A stretch of 64,000 nt of DNA from Anthoceros angustus (lineage: Eukaryota; Streptophyta; Anthocerotopsida; Anthocerotales; Anthocerotaceae): the NCBI GenBank assembly GCA_010909165.1, contig VJWM01000063.1:1364001-1428000 (forward strand). The letters are read 5' to 3'. Within the stretch, counting starts at the first letter, position 1, and each line of letters begins with the position of its first letter. This document shows positions 32,095-40,510 of this stretch, piece after piece. A program made the translations under genes and the position numbers. The notes below the pieces were generated by a model. It ran no database searches and was not told the origin of the DNA. It was given only the letters and a program-made list of their open reading frames with translations.

Positions 32095-33227
32095 AGGCTT
32101 TTGGTAGTAAGGTGTTTCAATTCATGCATCTGTCGGTTGCTGGCACTGGTGATTGCTGGTTTTGGTCTTGATGTTCTTCGCATCATCGTTGATGTTCTTC
32201 GCATCATCGGTTGATATTCTTGGTCTTTGGTGCTCTTTCTTCTTTGCATGGGTAGTAAGGTCTTCTTTGTGAGCCAATGGTATGCTCTTCATGTATGTAG
32301 GTGCCAACATATAGGCGGGAGGTTCATGCGGTGGAGGAAGCAAGCCGGTTGAGGTCCCTCCTTTTTGGGAGCCACAGCTAGGATAGGCGCTTGTTTTGGT
32401 GTGGGTGGAGTGCTAGAGCACCGGCCGTAGACTTGAAACTTGATCATACTTGGGTGGTAAATTGTGGCTTTGTCGGACAATGTGGTGCAAAGGTCACCGG
32501 ATGTCCGGTGCCTTTGGCGACAAAAGAAAAGCTTGACTTGGCAGGCTGGATCCAACCTAGGTCCGACACCTAGTCTATTCGCTTATGAGTATGGGTCACT
32601 TGACTAAATTCGAAAAGTGACCGGTTGTCTGATCGGTTATATGGTGCCATGGCACTTTTCTTTTAATATATGTGAGCATTTTTGTATAGTTTGGAGCGGA
32701 CATATAGTTGGGCATATGGCCCATGTGGGATATTGGTGTCTTATACCTCTAGTCTCCCACTATAGTACCAAATTATGTGTATGCATGTTTGTGTGTCGGG
32801 TAGTTGACATGAAGACACATGTCCTTCTTGTTTTTATGGTGCCACAACCTTGCGATCGGTAAGGCGGGATGTCGGGCATACTTGGACCAATGTGTACAAA
32901 AACCGTGTTAGCATATTGAGGTGGCATTGCGGTTTTCAACTTAGCACATTGGTCTGAAATTGTCATAAATGTCCAGTTCAAAGCGACAAAGCGGTTTTTG
33001 CGAAAATGCCCTTAAAAAGCCTTAAAAAGCGGGGTATTTTCCAACAGTCCAACCATGGACCTTTCTTAACGGGGTTAAAAGACATCAAAAGGTAGAAAAG
33101 ATGCTTTTGACAACTACGGAAATGGAAATAGTGGGTTTTGCCCTTGGTTTTGGAAAAGCACCAAATCCGATTGGTTGCCAATTTGTAGGTCGAATGTGAC
33201 CAAATGGACATCTGTCTCTAAAAAGAG
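32095..33227. other. E4 right subterminal region
   Basis: AT-richer sequence without a credible gene. It holds CACCGGATGTCCGGTG at 32495-32510 and a tandem pair around GTTGATGTTCTTCGCATCATC at about 32165-32210. Confidence 0.5.
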
Positions 33228-33259
33228 GAGTGTGTCTCTACTTCTTAAGAGACCTTGTT
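33228..33259 (-). repeat. E4 right terminal inverted repeat
   Basis: Inverted partner of 19359-19390, ending AGAGACCTTGTT before the target duplication GATG. Confidence 0.8.
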
Positions 33260-33263
33260 GATG

Positions 33264-34389
33264 AGCTTTTGGCGGTGGGCGATGCGCAACAACAACCACA
33301 ACTACGAGTAGCACCGAGGCAAGCAGATGCTCCACCCTGCGATGAAGGTGCGATTACTCTCCACGCTATAGATGAAGTTCGTGAAGCTGCTGACAATGAG
33401 CAAGCTGCAGATGAACCCGCAGAAGCTCCCTCTCTTCGTCGTTCAGCTAGAGTCGTCGTCATTATAGTGAATGGCAACCAGACTATGTAGCAGTGTTGCA
33501 TCCACATACCCTCTATCTCACGCTATACTTAGTGTTGCTTCCTCTCTCTATGAGCCACCACCTACTTAGAAGTCTATTCTGCAGTCCGAGGCGGTGGAAG
33601 GCAGCCATAGATTCTGATATGCATCCTTGATAGAAAATAAAACATGGAGTCTTGTAAACCTCCCGGTGTCGTAAGCCTATAGATTGCAAATGGGTTTTTA
33701 AAAAGCGAATACGGATGGCGGAGGTCGATACAAAGCTAGGCTAGTTGCTAAGGGTTACAGCCAAGTGCCAGGCTTAGATTTCAATGAGACTTTTGCTCCA
33801 GTAGTGAAGTCCACGTCTGTAAGAATCCTCCTAGCACTTGCAGCCCACTTCAAGCTCACAGTTCACCAACTCGACGTAAAGACTGCATTTCTCCATGGAC
33901 TACTTGAAGAAGACATATACATGTCACAACCAGAAGGGTATATCAAGCATCCCAGCAAGGTACTCAAGCTCTTGAAGACACCGTGACAAAGTCATATCCA
34001 GAGCCTGGAATGAAGTCTTCCATCAGGTGCTGATAGAATTAGGTTTCGTGCCTCTTGATGCAGACACTAGTGTTTACATTCTGTGGGATGGGCCAGAGTT
34101 TCTTATTCTGACAGTATACGTAGATGACAATATCCTTTTTAGTACTTCTGCTTCTTTGTTGGAAAGGATCAAAAAGGTTCTTCTGTCTAAGTTTGAGATG
34201 TCAGATTTGGGTGAACTCTCGTTCTCATTAGGTGTCCAGTTTCACTTTAACCATTCTGAACATTCCATTGACATCCATCAAGAACACTTTGTTAAGCTTG
34301 TTAAAAGGTTTAAGTTAGAAGATGCTAAACCCGTAGCTACACCCATGGCGGTGGGAGAAGCTCTCAAAGAGCAATGTCCATCCACGTAA
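33264..34389 (+). pseudogene. E2 linker and reverse transcriptase (after E4)
   Basis: The linker (ELLAVGDAQQQPQLRVAP to APSLRRSARV) is followed by a damaged RT start near 33600-33760. From 33765 the domain is clear: MPGLDFNETFAPVVKSTSVRILLALAAHFKLTVHQLDVKTAFLHGLLEEDIYM, then after a frame break (about 33985) the catalytic LTVYVDDNILFSTS and LGELSFSLGVQF. A stop lies at 34387. The catalytic motif YVDD is intact. This is the polymerase of E2, in the same family as that of E3. Confidence 0.92.
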
Positions 34390-34404
34390 GAAGAGAAACT
34401 TGAG

Positions 34405-35103
34405 ATGTCTAAAATTCCCTACAGACAGGCAGTTGGGTGCTTGCTTTACTTGTCTGGATGGACCAGGCTTGACATCAGCCGGGCTGTAAGCAACGTGAGC
34501 CAGTTTTTAGAAAACCCGGGCATGGTGCACTGGACTGCAGTAAAAAGAGTGCTGAGATACCTCAAAGGGACTTCACGAAAGGGTTTGAGGTATTCCAGAC
34601 AGTATGATGGTCTTCAACTCTCAGCATTCTGTGATGCCGATTGGGCAGGAGACCCGGATACAAGGAAAAGTGTTGCTGCATATTGTTGCTTCCTTGGAGG
34701 ATCGGTAGTGTCATGGTCCAGCAAGAAGATGGCAACTATTTGCCTTTCAAGCACGGAGGCCGAATATGGTGCCATGTCTTAGGCAGCCCGTGAAGTATTA
34801 TGGATCAGAAGTTTTCTAAAAGGACTTGGGCAACTAGGAGCTGGTGCTACACGTTTGTGGTGTGATAATCAGTCAGCGATTGCCTTATCATGCAATCCAG
34901 TTTTTCATGCACGCAGCAAGCATATCGAAATATCACATCACTTTATACGACAAGTGGCAGAACAGAAAGAGGTTGAGGTAGAGTATATTTCTACAGGTGA
35001 GAATATCGCAGACCTCCTTACAAAGGCTCTTCCTAAGCATGTGCATGAAAGGCACACTTTAGTCACAGTGTGCAGATTCTGCAGAGCGCGGGAGCCCCAC
35101 TAG
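34405..35103 (+). pseudogene. E2 RNase H
   Basis: It starts IPYRQAVGCLLYLSGWTRLDISRAVS and has YLKGTSRKGLRYSRQYDG, FCDADWAGDPDTRKSVAAYCCFLGG, ICLSSTEAEYGAMS, then an in-frame TAG at 34780. It continues VLWIRSFLKG, LWCDNQSAIALSCNPVFHARSKHIEISHHFIRQVAE and IADLLTKALPKHVHER. All catalytic acidic residues are readable. Only the one stop and the 5' stop break it, making this region one of the better preserved parts of E2. Confidence 0.93.
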
Positions 35104-35114
35104 GTTTTTCTATT

Positions 35115-35618
35115 CTAGATTGTCCCTCTGTGGGAGCTAGGTGTGGCTGATCGTGTGCTCCTTTCCTGTTTCTTCTCTTTGTTCTTTGCTCCACCTTGAT
35201 CTTGAGGTTTTTCAACGAGCTCTTCGTCGTCTGAGTCAGGGGGGAGTTGAGTCCCCATGAACTTAATCAAGTCTGCCGAGGAAGGTAGGAATCCCACACC
35301 TTTTGGTTCTCCAGGAAAGACTTTATCAAAGTCCTCTCTTCCAGCAACGTAAAGCTTCCTTGGCATTCCCTCTGCATCAAAGTCATGTTCCTTCCTAGCA
35401 GCTCTAGCCTGAGGAGTTTCTGTCAAGCTGTTAGACCCTGCAGGTGCTTCAAAGGCAACAATGACAGGAGCCTCACAGTGCATAGCATGAAGATGGGAGG
35501 TGCGTTCAGAAAATTTCCTCACAGGAACCCAGATTCTGCCACATCCGAGACACCTGAGACCACGCTGGAGCTGGGAGTCCATGATGATAAAGACTGGAGA
35601 CATGGCTACTGTGAACAA
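35115..35618 (-). CDS. E2 antisense ORF with C2H2-type zinc finger
   Basis: A 167-residue intact ORF on the strand opposite gag-pol, between RNase H and the 3' LTR. Near the N-terminus C23-x2-C26-x15-H42-x4-H47 (CLGCGR ... SHLHAMH) forms a zinc-finger pattern of the C2H2/BED type. The rest is soluble and charged: RAARKEHDFDAEGMPRKLYV, REDFDKVFPGEPKGVGFLPSS, and an acidic-to-basic tail (PDSDDEELVEKP, KNKEKKQERS). Met13 is an alternative start. The ORF has survived without a stop in an element whose gag-pol is broken. It is not a known Copia protein; a DNA-binding regulator read from an antisense promoter in the 3' LTR is one possibility. Confidence 0.65.
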   Translation of the reverse strand: MFTVAMSPVFIIMDSQLQRGLRCLGCGRIWVPVRKFSERTSHLHAMHCEAPVIVAFEAPAGSNSLTETPQARAARKEHDFDAEGMPRKLYVAGREDFDKVFPGEPKGVGFLPSSADLIKFMGTQLPPDSDDEELVEKPQDQGGAKNKEKKQERSTRSATPSSHRGTI

Positions 35619-35836
35619 GCTGGTTACTTTATAGGAGCGGGAGGTGTTGAGGAGCGCAAGTTCAAGACGCTTTCACGTTTTCCTTAACATGTGCGATAAA
35701 CAGACTCGTGTCTCTGGTACGCATGTGGTATTAAAACCAAGCGTATGGAATTAAACCTCTTATGCTTCAGGTTTTCAAGGGCCAACCACTACTAGCTAAT
35801 AGTACATTCATGTACTAGATGCTCACTAAGTGGGAG

Positions 35837-36044
35837 TATTGGGAGTTACATGTTTAGTAACTGTCCTTTACCACATGTCACTGTAGCAGTTTAGGTAGTT
35901 CGCAATCAGTTGTAGCGGTTACCACTTCCAGACTACTTAAGAACCATTTGTAAACACACAATCATAACGCCTCTGGATTATACGTTCTTCTCCCTCGGCC
36001 TGTGATCTGTTCTGAGCATCATGCAGATGCTTCCGACTTCTTTA
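35837..36044 (+). repeat. E2 3' LTR
   Basis: Preceded by the purine-rich AAGTGGGAG (35828-35836). It starts TATTGGGAGTTACATG and ends GACTTCTTTA, followed by the target duplication GTTGG. Confidence 0.92.
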
Positions 36045-36049
36045 GTTGG

Positions 36050-36285
36050 GAAGCCTCATACACTGGGCTTCTGGGCAAGAAATCAGTGGTGGATCAAGGA
36101 CGGCAACATCCCACGGGAAACGATAGCATGGAACGCGGGGGGTAAGAAGAGCACACAAGCACCATCTCGGGCACAGTCTGGTACTTGTACTTGGTAGCGT
36201 AGTGCGAATTGCCCCGCCATGTCCGGATGCAGGCTCTCTAAAGTTTGGCACACTGATTGGGGTGGGATTGCAGCTGCTTATCCCC
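36050..36285. other. PPO copy A upstream region
   Basis: Homologous to the promoter side of the intact PPO (about 59425-59650), for example GTACTTGGTAGCGTAGTGCGAATT. The TATA-like TACTTATA (minus-strand TATAAGTA) of copy B is TACTTGTA here at about 36182, so the promoter element is changed as well. No gene. Confidence 0.75.
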
Positions 36286-36369
36286 ATCCAACAAGGATAA
36301 TATTTGAAGGGGGCTTAATATACATAAGGGGCTCTTGGGCCTATTATACGCGGAAGGGGTTTGTGATGG

Positions 36370-36990
36370 GCACTGAAAGTAACACCCCCTCAACGGGGTG
36401 GGGGAAAACCACGCAGTTAGAAGCAAAAAACCAGAGTAAGCACCAGACACAGCACTAGGTCTCCAAGTAGCTACTCAAGCATGCCTTAACTGAAAAGACT
36501 CCCGCCCTCCTCTTCTAGGAGGAATTGCAGACAGCACCCTTGCCGCTGCTCTTTATTCTCAAACCACGGAGTCAACAAGAACATACAGAGCTAGAGGGCT
36601 AGAGAGAACTCCCCATCTTTGCCTAAGCTAGGAGCTTAGCTCTCCCTTCACTTGACCTCCTCCACAAAGCTCCTTCACAGCACTCCCCTTAGGTGCTTAC
36701 AGCCCAAGCAACAAGTGCTCTCAAGGCACAGCCCAAGCAATAAGTGCTCTCAAGACATAACTGTCCTGGCTTTAGCCTAGGGCTAGGTCTCCTTTTATAC
36801 TCAAGCCCTAGCTACAATCTTAGTAACTACTTACTTAAGCTTTAAGCTATTATTTACTACCATACACTTCCTAGGGCTGCATGCTTAACATGCTCTTAGT
36901 AAGCTGCTCTTCTAAACATGCCTCTGCATGGAGCTTTCTTGCAAAGCACTCAAGCCAGCTTTGTTACTCTGAAGCCTCATTTCGGACACA
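36370..36990 (-). repeat. LTR-like sequence, probably a solo LTR
   Basis: On the minus strand the segment starts TGTCCGAAATGAGGCTTC and has a TATA box GTATAAAAGG (rc of about 36791-36800). About 240 bp further on is a polyadenylation-type GAATAAAGAG (rc of 36550-36559). That is the promoter-to-polyA layout of a plant Copia LTR. A 31-bp tandem pair (AGCCCAAGCAA.AAGTGCTCTC) lies at 36700-36758. No internal domain adjoins it and no target duplication was found, so the ends are uncertain. Confidence 0.5.
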
Positions 36991-37118
36991 TTCGTAAAAC
37001 AAATACCTTAAAAATTAGGGTCGTAATTGACTAGAGTCCAGGTATCTCCCTTTGCAGAAACCCTTATTAAGAGTGCACAATTGGACAACCATTCGTTTAC
37101 GCCGTTTTGATGTCCATG
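36991..37118. other. Unassigned sequence before E5
   Basis: No feature recognised. It ends with the E5 target duplication CCATG (37114-37118). Confidence 0.5.
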
Positions 37119-38633
37119 TGTAAACGATCTAGTATTGTAAACTCCCTGTTGAAATGTGTCTTTGAGTGATTTTTTTTGTTGTTTGCTTAAGAGTGGTGTC
37201 AAAACGAGCTAGGTTGTCAGTAGGAAGGGATATTTATACTAGAAAGTGTCCTTGACCTATGAGTTTTGGGTTGTTTCCTGGGTTGAATAATAATCGGTCC
37301 TTAGACTATGAACTCGATACTCCTTGGCCTTTGGTCTCGGAATATCTAATAGAAAGTCTATATATGGGGGGAAGGGGTCCCCATATTTGGCGAGGTCCGT
37401 AGGCTAGAGGTCGAACCAACCGGGCGGTAGTTGAACTGTGTGTGGTCGCCGATCGTGGGACTATGTTTCAAGACGGTTGGCGAACTGACGGGCGGTCGTG
37501 GAAGGAAGGAGGTCATGAAGAAGAAGTGGTAGCGGAAGCCAGAGGCGAGGGGAAATATAACCCTAAGGGAACTCGGAAAGGCACGAGGCGCGGGTAGCTC
37601 AGACAATTCTGGCGGGGCACGAGCTGGAGGCATGAAGGGCGAGGCCACAGTGGCGGCGTGAGCTCGCGATTCTGGAAGGAAGAAACCACAGGGGGCCAAG
37701 TTGGAGATTACGAGGCGAGTTATCAGCAATTGGTAGGCGGTGAGGGTTTTGCAGAGCATGGCGCCCAAGGTTGCAGGAATTAACGCCTAATGGCCAAATA
37801 TGGACCATTGAGGGTCCGAGGTGGAGGATTGGTGAGGGAGCGGGACTTGGGATCATGGAAAACAAAGGAGAGTTTATGGGAGGATTTTCCAGATCAAGAA
37901 CGAGGAAGGAGGACCCATAAATTCAGAAGAAAGGACGAAGGGCCAAAGCACCAAATCGGAGGGTGCGGAGATAACATGGGCAGGGAGTAGTGGCATCCTA
38001 GGAATAGAACTTTGGATAGGATGCCATCCTGGACCTAAGGCCGTCCGAAATTGTAGGGGCGCCTCTTCGCGTTCAGCCGTTTTTAGGACCTGGAAAGTCT
38101 GGTGGCTATGACGCCCCAGCAATTGTATAAAGGGGCTTGGTTGTGCCCCTCACATCAGATAACTCCTGGTTGAGATCCCCACGCTGCCTGTGGCTGGTTG
38201 GAGACGTCCGATTGACAGAGGTGGTGTGCGAGACGCTCCTAGGGGTGGTCGAGAGCTTGCTCCGCAACCGGGAGGAGGTGATGGAGCAATCTTGCCGACA
38301 AAGGAGGAGGAAACCAAGGGATTGGCGCGGTCCGGAGCTTGCTCAACGCCCGCCGTGACGCCTGGGGTTCTTCTTTCCTTCACCTTGTCCCCAAAGTTGT
38401 GTTCAAATTGAGAGAGAAGTGTTGAGTGGATGGTTGGAAGCCTGGGCGAATTGAGGAGAGAGAGAGAGAGAAGAGATTGGGTGAAGGAGAGATCAATCAG
38501 ACGCTGGCGAGGTGTGAGAGAGGGAAGAGAAGGAGGAGACTAGCAAGGAGATTGTGTGAATTGAGAAACTCAAACCGGTCTTGCGGTGGAAGTGCACAAG
38601 GAAAACAAGGTAGAAATTGTGTGGGGTGGCGCC

Positions 38634-38670
<37 letters not shown>

Positions 38671-39040
38671 AGCGAGGTATTAGTGGAACTTTGGTCCCTA
38701 GGAATCGGTGTGTGTGTGCAATAAAGTCCGATCAGGAGCAGCCGCCTGGGTGATGGCCGCCGCCGGAAATAAGCTAGCTAGGGTTTGGTGTGGGACCCAC
38801 CTCGGTAGTCAGCAACTAGTGAGCCACGGGTGGAATGATTTGTGGTCGGGAGAGTCCGTAGTTGGGTAAGACAAGGTAGTAGTAGAGTAGATAGGTAAGA
38901 GTAGTAGCGGTAAGTGACTTAGGTGAAGGTCGATAGAAGTTAGCGCCTGGCACAAACCATTCCCTTGGGAGCGAATCCTAAGCCTACAACGACATTGAGG
39001 GTGAATGTGGACCTCACGGTCCCTAGACACACACTCCACA
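37119..39040 (+). repeat. E5 5' LTR
   Basis: 1,922 bp. It contains a (TG)n run at about 38634-38667 and a (GA)n run at about 38456-38473. Matches are at 44578-45803 (partial), 46057-48017 and 48349-50155. Open frames inside are not conserved between the copies. Confidence 0.85.
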
Positions 39041-40510
39041 TTTTGGCGCTGTCGGGAATGAATCGCCAAGGACGAGGTAGAACTAACCATAGCTAAGTAG
39101 AGTCTAGCATTACTAGATTGATAGATGGATGCCTCGGGAGACAAGCGACTCGATCCGACTGGGGAAACGCTCGCAAGACGCAACGCCAAGCAGAAAGGTA
39201 GAGTTACGAGGAGAGCACGGGGAGACACCGGACGAGGAAGAGGGACAGGAGTCACCGAACTAGGGATCGGATCTCGATCGATTCCCAACTCTCGCAAGGG
39301 GGTACTGCCCTCCCACCTTGTCTTTTGATTCGCTCAGCCGCCCACAAACTGTGTGGAGGTCACCGACGTAGTGTGGGCAACTACCCGTGAGTGGAACGGG
39401 TCGTGGAGCGAGATTGGGTCGAGGAGTTAGGTCGTGGTAGTTAGACAAGAGGAGGTAGTAGTAGTAGAGTAGATAGGTAAGGAGTAGTAGCAGTCCTCGA
39501 CTTAGGCAAGGTTGGAGCGATAGAAGTTAGCGCCTGGCACAAACCATTCCCTTGGGAGCGAATCCTAAGCCTACAACGACATTGAGGGTGAATGTGGACC
39601 TCACGTGTCCACATTCACACTCCACATTTTGGCGCCGCTGTCGGGAATGAATCACAAGGACGAGGTAGAACTAACCATAGCTAAGTAGAGTCTAGCATTA
39701 CTAGATTGATAGATGGATGCCTCGGGAGACAAGCGACTCGATCCGACTGGGGAAACGCTCGCAAGCGACAACGCCAAGCAGAAAGGTAGAGTTACGAGGA
39801 GAGCACGGGGAGACACCGGACGAGGAAGAGGGACGAGTCACCGAACTAGGGATCGGATCTCGATCGATTCCCAACTCTCGCAAGGGGGTACTGCCCTCCC
39901 ACCTTGTCTTTTGATTCGCTCAGCCGCCCACAAACTGTGTGGAGGTCACCGACGTAGTGTGGGCAACTACCGGTGAGTGGTGGAGCGGTCGTGGGGAGAT
40001 TTGAGTCGAGTTAGGTCGTGGTAGTTGGACAGAGTCGGAGGTAGTAGTAGTAGAGTAGATAGGTAAGGAGTAGTAGCGGTGAGTCCGACTTAGGCAAGGT
40101 TGGTAGCGATAGAAGTTAGCGTCTTTTGGCACAAACCATTCCCTTGGGAGCGAATCCTAAGCCTACAACGACATTGAGGGTGAATGTGGACCTCACGGTG
40201 TCCCCAGACATTCACCCCACATTTTGGCGCCGTTGCGGGAATGAAATCAGGACGTAGGTAGAACTAACCATAGCCTAAGTAGAGTCTAGATTACTAGATT
40301 GATAGATGGATGCCTCGGGGAGACAAGCGACTGGGCGACGTGGGGCGCTTCGGCAAGCGACAACGCAGCGGAAAGGTCAGAGTCTCAAGGAGGCGCGGGG
40401 AGGACACTGCTGGGCGAGGAAGAGGCGAGTCCGGAATCGGGATCGGATCTATCAGATTCCCAACTCTCGACCGGAGAAGTACAAGGGCCGGTACCCACCT
40501 TTTGACCTTC
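38810..40510 (+). repeat. E5 tandem triplication of LTR end, primer site and leader
   Basis: The segment holding the last part of the LTR, the primer site and the first ~280 bases of the leader occurs three times in a row. The primer-site TTTTGGCGC starts at 39041, 39627 and 40222, giving periods of 586 and 595 bp. Each unit also encodes the peptide MDASGDKRLD or a variant (39125, 39713, 40306). Confidence 0.85.

Larger units (their letters stand above)
19359..33259. mobile_element. E4: large TIR element of unassigned superfamily
   Basis: The two ends are inverted copies: AACAAGGTCTCCTAAGAAGT at 19359 and, on the other strand, AACAAGGTCTCTTAAGAAGT from 33259. They match for about 30 bases with one mismatch and one short gap. 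The flanking direct repeat GATG (19355-19358 and 33260-33263) is a 4-bp target duplication; removing it restores the E2 reading frame. At 13.9 kb it is far larger than a MITE. It carries a repeated minus-strand gene, a decayed plus-strand gene and a dispersed pseudo-palindrome, but no transposase that I recognise. Superfamilies with 4-bp duplications (such as Sola or Academ) are candidates only by that number. Confidence 0.8.
9257..36044 (+). mobile_element. E2: Ty1/Copia LTR retrotransposon, split by E3 and E4
   Basis: LTRs at 9257-9453 and 35837-36044 are flanked by the 5-bp duplication GTTGG (9252-9256 and 36045-36049). PPO upstream sequence on both sides joins seamlessly when compared with copy B near 59412-59430. 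Without the nested E3 (6.9 kb) and E4 (13.9 kb) and their duplications, the element is about 5.9 kb. Its order is pre-gag ORF, gag, protease, integrase, RT, RNase H, then an antisense ORF before the 3' LTR. Frames carry several breaks. It lies head-to-head with the PPO start, about 60 bp upstream of the ATG. Confidence 0.93.

Noticed and set aside
19359-33259. E4 as a CACTA element because of repeated CCGG-type motifs
   Set aside because: Ends are not CACTA and the target duplication is 4 bp, not 3.
37599-38122. ORFs in the E5 LTR, also present in the other LTR copies
   Set aside because: Frames are not conserved between the LTR copies; the repetition reflects the LTR itself.
38456-38690. 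Possible CRISPR-like or satellite array from the GA and TG runs
   Set aside because: Simple microsatellites inside an LTR, with no repeat-spacer structure.
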